From the NCBI GenBank assembly GCA_003184365.1, contig NKYR01000172.1, positions 1 to 64,000 of the forward strand: a DNA stretch of 64,000 nt. Direction: 5' to 3'. This DNA is from Evernia prunastri. Taxonomy: Eukaryota > Ascomycota > Lecanoromycetes > Lecanorales > Parmeliaceae. Both the position numbers and the translations under genes were made by a program. Below the pieces are notes generated by a model that was given only the letters and a program-made list of their open reading frames with translations, did not search any database and was not told the origin of the DNA. Within the stretch, counting starts at the first letter, position 1. Each line of letters starts with the position of its first letter. Below, piece by piece: positions 12,666-24,375 of the stretch.

Positions 12666-15483
12666 ATGGCAGACTACGGTAGAAGAAACGGTGGACCGCG
12701 TGGAGGCTACAACAACAACCGCAAGAGGCGCTATCGAGGTACGACTCTCGAGCTCGTGGGAACTGCCTCGAGCTGACCCTTGTCCTGCAGACGATGACGA
12801 GCACGACCGCCGACCGCAGCGCAGAAGATATGAGGAACCCTTGCATCTCAAATTGCGGAAGCAGCTACTGGGGGTCGCGGAATCTGTATGTTCTCATCTT
12901 CTCACCCCTGGCTCAGTCCCCATCCTTTGAGCTAATGGCATCGTAGCCGCTGAAGCGAACCGATGAAGAAATCAGCAGTATCGCGAAACTCGTTGTGGAC
13001 AATTATGACGATGAAGAGATCCGAAGACAGTTTCTTGATCTCACACTACAAATGTGAGCTACGAAAACAGTCGTCGGGGCAAGACTGACGCAGATACCTA
13101 GTCTTGTTGAACAACCCTTCAAGATCCCTTTCGTTGCTGCAATAGTTATCGTCATCGATCCACAGAAACCGGAAGTTGTGCAAGAGCTTTTGTCGAGGGC
13201 TGCAAAGACAATACAGGAATATTTGGAAGCTGGACATTGGCGTGAAGTCAAGCTGATCTTGCGGTTCTTGGCCTGCTTGCAAGGTCTGCTCGAAGATAAT
13301 GGAGTCTTTCCTTTGTTGGAAGAGCTTTTTTCGAGAGCCGTCGACCTGCAGACTGCATCTTCCGAAGATGTAAGCATTGAGCTAACTGTGTTACTTGAGA
13401 GTAGATGCTAATCAGGAGCGCTCCAGAGCCTGGGTTTGGAACTTGTCAAGATCATCTTGCTTACAATACCCTACATCATGGCCTCGTCCGCAAATGGCCT
13501 GGAAGGACGTGCTTTGGCGCTATTGGATAAGACGGATATCATTGCATCTACGCCTCACGCATTGGAAGCGCTCGTAAATCCTTACCCTGGGAATGATGAA
13601 GGGGATGCCGAAGAACCACAAAGCATCATCAATTTGCTGCAAAAGCAATTGCAGGGTGAGGCCGGGCAATCGTGGAAGCTGGCATGTATTCCTCGTCCTT
13701 GGAATGTCACAAAGGAAGATGATACAACCGATGCATCCATTCCATCAAAGAAGCATGCTCTGCCTCAAGTTAACATCCCATCGCCAGTGGCACCGGGTCC
13801 TCGACCAATGCTTCCTGAGATATACTTCTCGGTCTATGCGGATCAAGATATTGAGACAGTCCCTTCAACGTCCGACGTAGCATCATCAATACTCCGAGAT
13901 TCTCTAGTTGATACGATCAACATCCTCGACTACAACCGCAATGCAACTGCTAAGTTCCTCATCGATCTTGACTGTTACTTTTCCCCCGAGACTTTTGTTA
14001 AAAGAGCGACGCAATTTGACAAATTACGAAATGTAGAAGATGGTCGCTCCACTTGGAAGCCAGAGGATGTCGCAGTTGACGCTGTGTTTTCCCAGCTCCT
14101 CCAGCTGCCTATGGCGGAGCATAAGCTGGTCTATTATCATTCCGTCCTGACCGAGGCCTGCAAAATTGCGCCGGCTGCAATTGCACCTAGTTTAGGCCGT
14201 GCCATTCGATGGTTGTATAAGAATGTGGATGGCATGGACCTGGAGCTGGTGTATCGTTTCATGGACTGGTTCTCCCATCATCTGAGCAATTTCGGCTTTA
14301 CTTGGAAATGGACCGAATGGTAAGCAATTCGGAAATCGTACATTCATCTCTAATAGATGCTCAGGGTCGACGATGTACAGCTACCATTGGTACATCCCAA
14401 AAAGGCGTTCATGATGGGAGCACTGGAGAAGGAAATCCGCCTCAGCTTCGCTGCGCGGATCCGAGGAACGCTTCCAGAGCCATATCAACCTCTTATTTCA
14501 GAAGCAAAGGAAAAAGACACCCCCGATTTCAAATACAATTCTGACCGTAAGCATTAAGTTCTCGTCGTCTTGGGATCGACGAGCTAACCTGCAAAGAAAT
14601 GTCCTACTCGGAAGCCGCCAAAGAGATCCTTCGGCTTCTCCGTGCCAAATCTCCCGACACGGACCTCCAAACTCCACTCGGCAACATTGAGGAGACCGCA
14701 GGGTCCCTCGGCGTAATAGATACGCTCGTCCCATCCACAGACGCTTACGTGACCGCAATTTGCTTCCTTGGCAGCAAATCTCTTTCCCACGTACTCTCGC
14801 AGATTGAGCGCTGCAAAGACCGCCTCTTGTCAATTGGAGCCCAAAGTGAACTCGCTAGGAGGCAGATCATTACCTCTGCTATGGAATATTGGCACGAAAA
14901 GCCAGGGATAGGCGTCAACGTGGTAGACAAGCTCCTAAATTATACCATACTAACGCCGATCGATGTAGTCTTATGGGCATTAAGCGATCAGCTAGGGAAA
15001 GGGGAAGGGCTTGTCCTGAGCCATGTGTTTGAGATGGTAAGCAGCACGGTGACGAAAGTTACCAATCGAGTACGTCAGATTGTGATCGCCCGTAATCAGC
15101 CTGGCCTTCCTAGTGACCAGGTTGCTATCCTAGACGAGACTTTAAGCAAGGAGAGGGACGAGATGGGAAAGCTTTTCGCTGTCATCGAAGACGGCTTGGT
15201 TGGCGTTGCCGGTGGCAGCGTGGACGGCATGGCTGAGAGCGCAGATCAAGATTTGGCCGAACATGCAATGTTGAGAGGTTGGGGTGGACGGTGGTTGAGG
15301 GTTTTTAGGAGGAAGATGGCCGTCGAAGAGGCCTGGGTGCAGGAGACGATGAATACTGCTGTTCCAGGCGTTGACACTTCTGGGATGGAGATGAGAGTGG
15401 ATCAGAATGGTATTGGGCACGCAGTCGACAATGGAGCTGGAGGGAAGATGGAAGAAAATGAGGCACTCGATGAGATCCTGTGA
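12666..15483 (+). CDS. CBC1: Nuclear cap-binding protein large subunit (CBP80)
   Basis: The large subunit of the nuclear cap-binding complex partners the small RRM subunit on m7G caps and couples capping to splicing, export and decay. Exons are 12666-12738, 12791-12885, 12947-13053, 13102-13369, 13427-14319, 14365-14546 and 14597-15483, giving 834 residues. The start gives MADYGRRNGGPRGGY, a short basic Arg/Gly leader, then LHLKLRKQLLGVAES, the opening of the MIF4G repeat domain. Later segments include SSEDSLGLELVKIILLTIPY and VHPKKAFMMGALEKEIRLSF, which match cap-binding large subunits. Exon 5 starts at the CTCCAG acceptor at 13426, chosen because it alone keeps the frame. The acidic tail ends MEENEALDEIL. 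Phases all agree. Confidence 0.93.
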
Positions 15484-16066
15484 GGCTCTTTTGCTCATTG
15501 TGCGGATAATCATGTTTTGTTGGGTCGTGAAGCTGCCAGGGCCGGATTCCCAAGCATAAGGAGCAGCTAAGTTTGGAGCGAGGGAGTAGGCTCAAATAAG
15601 TGTGTGGTATAGTATCAAGAATCTCATTCCATGGGGATGTTGAATCAGACGGGCGTGACTGTTGCTCTATTATGAACCTGAAATATGGTCTACAAATGCC
15701 GCTCGGATCCTTAGGCATTGAAGACAATGTATGGTTTGAATAAGGGTTTTGGGAAGGTGAGAGCTCGGGTTTCTCCAGGGTAAGGGTGACCAGCACTGCA
15801 CAAGCCGAATACACCCATTTCCTTAACGACCCAAGCTTCCACACCGCGGTACTCCAAACCGTTCTTGGTTGGGGAGCGGAGTCCTTGGAAAGGGTGATGC
15901 ACCTTTGGTGCTGTCCACAGCAGCCCAAAGCTTTTCTGGGCCTCAAGCTTAGGTTTTTCTCGGCATTCTCACCACCTTCCTTTCCAATCAGAGATCGGAA
16001 AAAGACGTCCTCGATTCCTGCTATTGCTTGCATTTTGAATGATCGCTTTTAAAAATAGTACTACTT
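15484..16066. other. Convergent 3' region between CBP80 and ERG3
   Basis: The two genes end facing each other across 583 bases. Open frames exist on both strands but none resembles a protein. Only 3' untranslated regions and terminators are expected. Confidence 0.5.
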
Positions 16067-17240
16067 TCACATGATCTTTTTCTGCAGTCTCCGAGACTCT
16101 TGCCCGTAACTCCTGTCATCGTCTCCCTCGACCTCTTTCTGAAGCTTCTCCATCTCCTTCGTCTGCCGCTCCCATTCCGCCTTACTCATCTTCGAATCTC
16201 GACTAAATAACTCATCGTTCGGTTGTCTATAGCTACCACCCAGTCTGTCCCACAGGGTAGTGAATTGCCCATAGTTGTAGTTGAAATACAGATGGTGCAT
16301 TGTGTGGCAGGCGGCGCCGTTGATGATGTAGGAATTAGCTATGTATTCTCCGTCATCTGTGACAACAGATTAGCGATGTGAAATGCCTAATGTAAGGGGG
16401 CAGTGGCGCTTACGAATGAAGATTGTCCAGAAGTTGATGAAGGCGAAGAGAGCAACATATGCGAATTTCTGGAGCGGGAAGATGAAAGGAAAGACGTGGT
16501 ATGGTACACTTTGGGCGAAGCCGTCCATCGGGTGGAAGGCGTGGCTGGCATAGGGCGTGGGCATGATCCATTTGTGATGCGGTTTGTGCAAAATCCTGTA
16601 AATCTTGGGATTATGCAAGCCCCTGTGAATCCAGTAGATACACAGATCGGTGAAGGCAATGAACAATGGGAATTGGAGGAAGTTGTAGACAGCAAATGGA
16701 GCGTCCGACGGAGCGTCGTAGAGTTTCCCATAGCCACGAACTTCAAGCAGGAAGAATGGCGCGGTGAAAATTGCCATTAGCGGCATTGATATCATTGTTT
16801 GGCGAATCTCAAGCCTGACCTGGTTTTTGAGGTACTTTGGGTGAGTGAAGGTGGCGTGGTCGAAAATGAAGATGTATGAGAGAGAGGCAAAGACAAAGTA
16901 GAGTATCAGACCGAAAAGCCTAGAGGAGAATATCAAGAAGCGTTCACGGATTATGACTGAACGCAGACGGAGAGGCGTACCATGTGATCAGGTAGAGAGT
17001 GCAAAATTGCCTCCATATATTGTCCCGCGGCCACTCACTCATATATGCGTATCTAGACGGAGCAAGCTGAAGGAATTGTGTAGATGAGTGTATAGCAGTT
17101 GGCAGCTCACGCATACTGGAAAAGGTCGCTGTAGCATCTTTGACAGCATCCTTTGGATAATTGACGGTCGATGCTGGGTAAATAATTGACCAGAAACGGT
17201 CAAAGAGGAAGGTATCAAGAACTTCGAGGACGATATCCAT
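16067..17240 (-). CDS. ERG3: Delta(7)-sterol 5(6)-desaturase (C-5 sterol desaturase)
   Basis: It introduces the C5-C6 double bond in ergosterol synthesis, in the endoplasmic reticulum membrane with two non-haem irons. Minus-strand exons are 17240-16981, 16919-16414 and 16356-16067, giving 351 residues, the usual Erg3 length. Three histidine boxes of the fatty acid hydroxylase superfamily are present: HRGLH (185-189), HKPHH (198-202) and HTMHH (273-277). Hydrophobic segments lie near 83-107, 130-146 and 165-183. The segment YAYMSEWPRDNIWRQF is typical of fungal Erg3. A possible 44-base intron near residue 45 was rejected because it breaks the frame. Fungi often carry two Erg3 paralogues; which one this is cannot be told here. 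Confidence 0.95.
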
Positions 17241-17769
17241 TGTTTTAATGGAAAGGGAAGGAAGAGCGCAATGTTTCGGTGAGAGAAGAGGAATGATAAT
17301 ATAACAGAAATAGTAGTTGAACAGGGTTCGTCGAGAAGAGTGAGATTGCTCTACTTGTGTAAGAAGAAGAAGAAGAGAAGAGGGATAGGTACTGCTCTAC
17401 TGTACAGAAGAATACCTTGGTAGCTTGGTTGAGAAATTAATCAATGTATCTACGGTCCTTTCTGCTTTGTCAGCAATTCTCTCAGATCGGATAGTCGAAT
17501 TACCGGTCACCTGTTCTCTCAACTACTCTGACATGGATGCTTGTCTGGGCATCAATTCATCAATTCATCATCCTTTTCATGTACGACTTTTTATTAACTT
17601 CATCATACTCCTCGTATACATACATTCCAAAGAGCAAGCTCATACTCATATAAGTAAAGAACAAGCAGTTTGCTTTTCCATACACCTTACAGCGGCACGT
17701 CAAACTGCCGTAACCAAAGATGAATCAGAACAGGATAGATCCAATGCCTGGGTGTCCCCGTTTGAGTAG
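17241..17769. promoter_or_regulatory. ERG3 promoter region
   Basis: These 529 bases lie upstream of the minus-strand ERG3 start and downstream of the C2H2 gene. A GAAGAA-rich tract (about 17361-17383) reads as a CT-rich stretch on the ERG3 strand, common in fungal promoters. I did not identify a clear sterol-response element. Confidence 0.4.
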
Positions 17770-19069
17770 TCATCTTTCTCCATTGCGCTGCATTCGTTCA
17801 ATCTTGAAACCTTTGCTGTCACCCGACAGAGGTTTTATTCGACGGTCTTTTCCACGGCCCTTGATACCTTTGTTGCTATTCTTGTATAGCGTAGAGAAGT
17901 ACTCCCACAACTCTCGATCGGATTCCGAGACTTGCTCTTCCATATCGATCGACGCAAATCTCAATGTAAGGATGCGGAGCGTGTCCGCATGGAATTTATT
18001 CTGATGGGACTAATCATCTGTCAGTCATAAACCATGGTCCATTTCGCTGATTAGACATACCTTCAGATTTCCCAATTGCGTAAACCGTTTCGCGCAGCCT
18101 TCAAGCCTACAGCTGTAGGGTTTCACTCGTTCATGCACTATCCTATGAGCCTGAACATTGCCACGTTGGGCAAATCTTCTGCCGCAGAGATCACAAGAGT
18201 ACGGACGCTCTCCAGTATGGCGGCGTTCATGAGTCTGCAATTGGTCAGCTCGTACTCCGGCAATGACGCTGGGCATAGTGAGAAAACCTTTAAGTTTCCC
18301 AATTGCGAAAAGCGTTGTCCACACGTGGTTTCTTTGCAGATCTATTTCAGATTCCTAATTAGCACGCTCAATTTCCAAGTGGCCCTGGATGACTTACGTA
18401 TGGTTTATGCCCTGTATGTGCTCGCATGTGAATCTCAAGATGGGTCTTTTGGGTAAAGACTTTAGCACATGACGGAATCCTGCAAGGGTACCTCCTTTTG
18501 GCCTTGGATTCGATCGGTATGCCGCCCTTTACAGCGGACGAGACCGAATCGCTACCGGAAGCTCGAACGTTGTGACCATAAGCCCTTGGTGTGTGTGTTT
18601 TATGCGCCGGCAGCGTTGCCTTCGTCTGTATAGCTCGCATCAGAGTATCGACATCTGTGCCAATGTCCTTCTCTTTTGGAGGAACCGGGAGCTGTCCTCC
18701 TCGGACCTGCCCACAGTAAGGGTCGTCATCATCTTTCATCTGAGGCACGCTCTCGATCTTGATCGGTGGGCTGTTGGGAGCGTCTGTGTCGAGTGATACC
18801 GGTTGCACCTCTTCGGGGTGAATTTCATCCTCCATATAAGCAAGATCTTGGTGGCCAAAGATTTCCTGTGGAGATGCGATTGTCCCATATCCTCCACTAC
18901 TGCATCCACTAGTGCCAAATTCTAGACCATAGCTCAGATTTGCAGGATCCAAGAACATCGGTTGATGGCTGGTTGGGTTCGAAAACAACGATAAGTTCAG
19001 GTCCACCTCGGGCAAGGACATGATGCCTTGAGACATATGCGTCAGTCGCCGAAGAGTTGGTATCGCCAT
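17770..19069 (-). CDS. C2H2 zinc-finger transcription factor with four tandem fingers
   Basis: A likely DNA-binding regulator. Exons on the minus strand are 19069-18398, 18341-18288, 18234-18061 and 18009-17770, giving 379 residues. The first 190 residues are acidic and low in structure. Four C2H2 fingers follow from residue 196: C196-C201-H214-H218, then C226-C231-H244-H248, then one beginning C256-C259, and a fourth ending in HQNKFH. The linkers THTGHKPY and RHTGERPY are classical Kruppel-type. Exon 2 is 54 bases and restores the second finger, which would be broken without splicing; its donor GTTTTC is unusual. A charged tail follows the fingers. It resembles Azf1-like regulators of ascomycetes, but I cannot assign targets. 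Confidence 0.85.
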
Positions 19070-19650
19070 GGATCCTGAGTCTATCTCGAACAGAATGCGC
19101 TGGTTTTCACGTCAAGCAGAGAAGTTGACTGCTTCAATGGAGAGAGTTGAGGCGATCAGGCGAGACAGAGTGTTTGTCGAAGCATCAGCGGTATGGGGTT
19201 ACTCGCTAGCAAGTCTTTGAGGAGAAGGGAAGGAGAAGAATGGTCGGTCTGACGGTGGAGGACTGATCTGATTTGGCAGTAAGAATTGAGACTGGCACGA
19301 ATTGAAGCAATGAACGAGGGAACTAATTAAGTGGGAGGGAAGTGGTGTCGCCTGTGGGTTGAAAGTTAAAAGAAGAGATGATATGTCATTTCCCCCAAGG
19401 CTTAGGCCGTTATGGATATGCAGCCACATGTTTGGCATTGCTTGTAGGATGCGGAACATAGTTGACTCGCCAAGCTTTTAGATCGGAAATGGGAGTGGAA
19501 ATGGCAATGACAATGGGAAAGGGAATGGGTATGGGGATGGGGAAAGGTCGAGCGAGAGTCAAGAGGAAGAGGTGTTCAGGAAGAATGTTCCGGAAGCCAT
19601 AGAGATGATGGCATTATGAAAAAAAAAAAAAGGATTATCGGATTATCAGC

Positions 19651-19684
19651 TTAGGTAGGTAGGTAAGGTAGGTAGGTAGGTAGT
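19651..19684 (+). repeat. GGTA microsatellite
   Basis: TAGG/GGTA tetramers with one GGTAAGGTA interruption, the reverse-strand counterpart of the ACCT run at 8510. Confidence 0.8.
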
Positions 19685-20631
19685 GTACTGATGGTAAAAT
19701 GTAAAAAGATTGTTCACAATCAATCATCATACAGCACACAGCACACAGTACTCCGGTGCAAGTGCAAGTGCAGGATCAGACGAAGAGAGTTCCGTCTGGC
19801 GCGGGAGGGACGGAGAGTAACAGATGCAAAAAAGTCAAAAAGTCAGAAGGTAAAATAGAATATTATCATTTTCATTATTATTATTATTATTATTACGAGT
19901 ACTCCTTCTCTTGAATTTTGGATTGTGAATTTTGGATTATGAAGTATGAATTATAAATAATCATTGAATTCTTTTGAATACTGTAGGTAGGTATACCTTT
20001 ATTAGCCACTCCTGTTCACCTCCAGTACTCGGTAGTTTCTCCAGTCTTTTCAAACTTTTCACGGACATTGAGGGTATAAGGTATTGAAGATCCTCGGCTT
20101 CTCCTCCGTCATCTTCTCCCTCCAGTAGCATGCATGACATTCTGGCATTTGGCCGAATTTTCATTTTTCCATTTTTCCATTTTTCCATGATAAATACCAA
20201 AAGGATAAAGCTGCTAAAGTGGGGGGGGTAAAGGTAGGGGGAAGAAGAGATTTGCCGACTTTGGCCGTAAATCGTAAGATTCAATTCGGCAGATGATGGA
20301 CCTATACTCTTAGTCTCCTAGCGGCGGGGATTCTTTGATAAGTAGTCTGTACCTAAGAGATACAGAATCAAAAGAATAAAGATAAAGAAAAACTCTTATC
20401 TATCAGGCATTTCATCCTGTTGCTCTTGCGTAAAACTTAGAGTGGATCACCATTTGGTTGGTTGGTGGGAAGGGGCGAAGGGCGAGAGAGAGGGGGGAAA
20501 GAAGAGGGGGGGAAAGAGTCCAATGTACCTAAAGTAGAGCACATTGCGTCAGAGCCAGTGGGGCCAGGTGCCAAGACATAAGAGAGTGAAGAAGAGAGTG
20601 AGGAAAGATGCAAGAAGCTGAAGGAGAGGAG

Positions 20632-20690
20632 CATTGTGCATTGTGCATTGTGCATGTGTATCGTGTATCGTGTATCGTGTATCGTGCATG
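20632..20690 (+). repeat. Tandem GTGCATT then ATCGTGT heptamers
   Basis: Three GTGCATT units are followed directly by about four TGTATCG units, two different 7-base units side by side. Confidence 0.8.
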
Positions 20691-20986
20691 GCGAGACCTG
20701 AGTCACCCTCCACTTATACTCGTACACGCTTTCGTCGCTTTGAGCAGATAATAAGAATAACCCAAGTCATAAACCACAACCGAATTCCACCATTATTCCT
20801 AACGGAAATCGACATCAATAGGTATAATTACTTTTTTTGAACTTCATCTCAGGATTGCATAGAATGCATAACTGATCAGACAACCGAGGCTTGGTAGCAA
20901 AGAATGACCGTGGTAATGACCTATAATGAGGCATGTGATTTTTCAAATACCTCGGGGAAAATAATATTTCCGACACACAGTGTTGT

Positions 20987-21061
20987 TGGAGGTATTTACT
21001 TTGTATTAGGTTCGATTCCTAATGGCGCTGATCCTATGGTGGAGTGGGCTTCTTATTTTCT
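20987..21061 (+). repeat. Short dispersed repeat with a Pol III B-box, copy A (SINE-like)
   Basis: About 75 bases match 51142-51217 in inverted orientation, at close to 90 percent identity by eye. The core GGTTCGATTCC at 21009-21019 fits the Pol III B-box consensus GGTTCGANTCC and sits in a perfect TTAGG/CCTAA stem like a tRNA T-arm. The repeat ends in TTATTTTCT, a plausible Pol III terminator. No full tRNA cloverleaf could be folded, so it is not called as a tRNA gene. A tRNA-derived SINE or its fragment is the best reading. Confidence 0.6.
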
Positions 21062-21811
21062 CACACTCTCCCCGTTACACGTTTTAACGTAAAGTAAGGT
21101 TACTAACACCAGGGTAAGGTACCTTAGCGGAAGGCTATGGGTCCAAGAAACGGTGTAAAGGCGGTTACTTTTTATGTAATGGTTTCAGTACGGTTTCAGG
21201 GTGTCAAGACTATATAACGGTTATTTTGATGAAACATTTTTTAAAATCTATAGTGTCAAAATATCAACGGTAACAGATTAGTTAATAAACATATACGTAC
21301 TCATAAAAAAGAACCGAAATAATTATCTTACCGTTTCATATTTGAAACCATTAAAGTACTGCCAAGCCTGCCAAGCCAGATACTCGGGAGGTCTCTACGC
21401 TGAGAAGAATCAACGCTCTTAAAGAATTAAGTGCAAAAATGGGCGATTTAGCCAATTTTCTCGCGGGGGTGATCTTCAGAAGCATGTGGAGTGGGTGGAG
21501 TGGGTGGGTGTGGGTGGAGTGGGCTGATGTTGGTACCGTGGATTCTAGACGATCCGTCGGATAAAGGCTTCCGATATTCAAGAACGGTATACTTTGAAGA
21601 ACGGTATTACTACGGTATCTTGATAGTTATCGTTATTTAAGATATACGTATATAAAGTTTTAACCGTAATCTTAAAGAAACGTATCAAATTCTTCATCGC
21701 CTTTAGGCAGAATCTTATTTTAATACGTTTTGAAAAAAACTTCGTATATGCACGGTATATATACGGTAACTTCTACCCAGCAAAGCCCGCTAAGGTACTC
21801 TGCCGAGGTCG

Positions 21812-21917
21812 GCACCAAAAGTCCTGGACACGCTAATATTGTACTTTCGGAAGACGGCCCTAGCTTTGTATGAGGGGCGCTATCCGAGAGAGTCTTGGTG
21901 TTCAGGACTTTTGGTGC
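21812..21917. repeat. 106-base element bounded by a 20-base inverted repeat
   Basis: The left arm at 21812-21831 and the right arm at 21898-21917 are inverted copies matching at 19 of 20 bases (GCACCAAAAGTCCTGGACAC against GCACCAAAAGTCCTGAACAC). The 66-base interior has no coding potential. It could be a miniature inverted-repeat element or a hairpin-forming relic. I saw no clear target-site duplication. Confidence 0.55.
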
Positions 21918-22093
21918 AGTCCTCCGTAGTCCCGAGATCTTTCACTAGCGCCTTGGTATATTAGAGTAATCTACCTTGTGAGAAAACTGAGGGAAAAGCT
22001 GTCAAGCTCTGAGCCTCTGACGGTACAAGCTGCACGCCAAAAACATAATCCCATGATTTCGAATCCAACAAGCCCCGCTACATATCTGTAGAT

Positions 22094-22525
22094 ATGGGCT
22101 ACATCCTCTACTCCCTCACTTTTTCTTCCTTGATCCTTGCCACCGGTAAATTTCATCTAGCCCTTAGCGACTTGTTCCTGTCAGCATATGCTAACCTTCT
22201 TCCAGCTCTCTACCTTACTCGAAACCGATGGAACCACCTCGTACCAATTGCCGACTACATATACACTCGTCTTCCTTCTTCCTTCGCGAATGACATGGAA
22301 TCCGGCTTCACTTCCACAGATTTTGACCTTTCGACCAATGTTGCTGCAAGTGACTCTCGTGCCGGACTGGACCAGCAGGCAAAGCGTGAAGTGCACAAGA
22401 TAATGAAGAGCAGGAAAGTCGGCTTTGATGAGGCAAGGAGGATGTACACTGAGGCAAGGTTTGCCAAGAACAATATTGGGCCAGATGGGTTGCCGCGAGA
22501 CCCAAAGTTCGTTTCATTCTCATGA
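22094..22525 (+). CDS. DUF2015 family small membrane-anchored protein
   Basis: A fungal protein of unknown function. Exons are 22094-22145 and 22206-22525 with a 60-base intron, giving 123 residues. The N-terminus MGYILYSLTFSSLILAT is a hydrophobic signal-anchor that runs on into ALYLTRNRW. The C-terminal half contains KREVHKIMKSRKVGFDEAR and ends GLPRDPKFVSFS, the stretch by which I recognise DUF2015. Reading through the intron would insert an unrelated leucine-rich segment, so the spliced form is preferred. Family recognition is from memory of the conserved C-terminus. The region 22526-23224 after it holds no recognisable gene. Confidence 0.85.
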   Translation: MGYILYSLTFSSLILATGKFHLALSDLFLSAYANLLPALYLTRNRWNHLVPIADYIYTRLPSSFANDMESGFTSTDFDLSTNVAASDSRAGLDQQAKREVHKIMKSRKVGFDEARRMYTEARFAKNNIGPDGLPRDPKFVSFS

Positions 22526-23224
22526 GCGCTTTGCGGCTTTGACAACACTCGATGCTAGCGGGACCTTTTGAAACTAAGTTCTTTCGGCTGTGAATGCCAG
22601 CCTTGTTCAACGGGATCACGAGTCTTATCTAGTGATTCTACGTTGATAAGTTGAGTGCTTGGGGGATGCACAGGCTTCTTCTAGGAGAAACCCTTGGAAT
22701 TACGTAACAGGGTTAATATACTAGCTTTGTTCTAAATGTTGTTTTGTATAGCTAGAGCTTCCTTTAGCGATTGAGCGCCGGTTTGTATAAGGAATGATTA
22801 CTCCTAGGCTACGGGGCTCAGGACTGTCAGGAGCTCGATGAGTACGAGAACAAGCACGAGAATGCAGTCAGGTTTTGGGCCGGTCATATTGATCCACATA
22901 CGAAACCAATCCATTTGCCAATCTTCTACACCCAATCTTGGCCAATGGAATAGGGTCTACAGGCTCGGCGCATCTATACGCTTGAGGCTGGTGAATCGCC
23001 CAGGACTTGCGACAGGCTTGGATACCTTCCCCTCAAGATCATAGGCATTGCTGGTCTGCTTGTCACTGAATTTGCCGGCTAATCAACATATACTCACTCA
23101 CCTCAATTGTTGAGAAGAGCGGCTTTTTGTGATCCCGTATTTGGTGACGGCGGCTTATCCTTTCTATCGAATCCTTTCCTCTCTCGTTGTATTACGGATA
23201 CGGTGCTCCTCCGAACGCTTTCTC

Positions 23225-24375
23225 CTACCTAGCCCTTCCAAAGCCTGGCTGTTGAAATCCGATCGGCATTCCGGGAGGAGGGCCTTGACCAAGAGGTGGT
23301 CCAAATCCAGGTGGAGGTCCAAAACCTGGAGGTGGCGGAGCACCTGATGGGGCGAAGCCTTGCTGCTGAGGAGCATTGAATCCTGGAGGCAGAAAGCCTT
23401 GGGGACCGCCGTATCCAGCCTGAGACGGTGGCGGCCGCGCAGGCAAGCCTGATGGGGGTGCAGGGAGAGGCTGCGAAGGAGGTGCGGGACGCTGCTGTTG
23501 CTGTGGAGGTATGTTCTGATAATTTCCGTTGGACAAGGCTGCACGCCCATTCATGAATCCCCCAACACTGCCAGGACGTCCCCCATCACTGTCGATCATT
23601 GCAGTAGGAGCATTCGGCACGCCTCCCGAAAAGAGGCCTGCTGGCAGCGGCTGGGCGGTTGGTTGAACGTTATGTTTCCTTGCCTGGGCGGCCAGCATTC
23701 TTTCGGCTTGGTCACCGTGACGTTCGCCCTTTCCGTCCTTCTTATATGCATATTGGACGGATATCTCTTTGTTCATGAGGTACTGGCCATTCATATTGGC
23801 GATGGCTTCATCCGAAGCTTCGAAGTTTGAGAAAGATATGAATCCGTAGCCTTTGGAAAGATTGGCATCATCTCGAGCGACCTGTGAACGATTAGCATGT
23901 CCGAATGAGAGAAACGGTAAAGGAGATCGTACCTTTGGGGCGGATATCAGACTGCCAAACCGGCCAAATGTATCATACAACGTCTGCTCGGTAACCATAG
24001 GATCTAAGTTGCCAACGAATAACTCTGCTCCAACCTCTACAGTCTTCTGCTTGTCCGCAGAAGCTTTGTTGACCCTTATTGGCTTGCCGTAGAGCCTGAC
24101 TTGGTTCATGATTCTTGCTGCATACTCTGCATCTTCCTCGCTAATAAACTCCACGAATCCATATCCCTGATGGGTCTGGGTGACTCGATCCTTCGGTAAA
24201 TGCACATTGACTATCCGGCCAGCTTGTAGCATCAGCTCCCACACCAGGCTATCCGATACTCGTTCGTCTAGATTTCCAATATATACTGTAGCTTCCTTGT
24301 CTTGCTCCCTGGGCGACTGTTAGCCACGCAAGTCACCATGAGACTCGCAACATACCAGTGTCTTGCGCCTGACAT
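23225..24375 (-). CDS. HSH49: Splicing factor 3b subunit 4 (SAP49/Hsh49), two RRM domains
   Basis: A component of the U2 snRNP SF3b complex that binds pre-mRNA near the branch site. Exons on the minus strand are 24375-24356, 24308-23933 and 23881-23225, giving 350 residues. The 20-base first exon gives MSGARH and joins WEQDKEATVYIGNLDERV, the characteristic SF3B4 start. RRM1 has RNP2 VYIGNL (15-20) and RNP1 GYGFVEF (55-61). RRM2 has RNP2 LFVGNL (103-108) and RNP1 GYGFISF (143-149). The tail is proline/glycine-rich with repeated PPPGFGPP units, as in metazoan SF3B4. The 51-base intron inside RRM2 is in frame, so unspliced reading inserts a spurious segment. Confidence 0.95.

Larger units (their letters stand above)
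19070..22093. other. 3 kb intergenic region rich in simple repeats and repeat relics
   Basis: No gene is recognised. The part next to 19070 is the C2H2 gene promoter and leader. Further on are GGTA repeats (about 19651-19684), an ATT repeat (19872-19897), TTTTTCCA repeats (about 20163-20187), tandem GTGCATT and ATCGTGT units (20632-20690), a Pol III-like repeat (20987-21061), a 12-base palindrome at 21115, AT-rich sequence dotted with ACGGT (21130-21780) and a 106-base inverted-repeat element (21812-21917). It looks like a landing zone for short repeats. Confidence 0.5.

Noticed and set aside
17050..17120. A short intron near the start of ERG3
   Set aside because: The candidate is 44 bases and breaks the frame; the unspliced reading fits Erg3 proteins.
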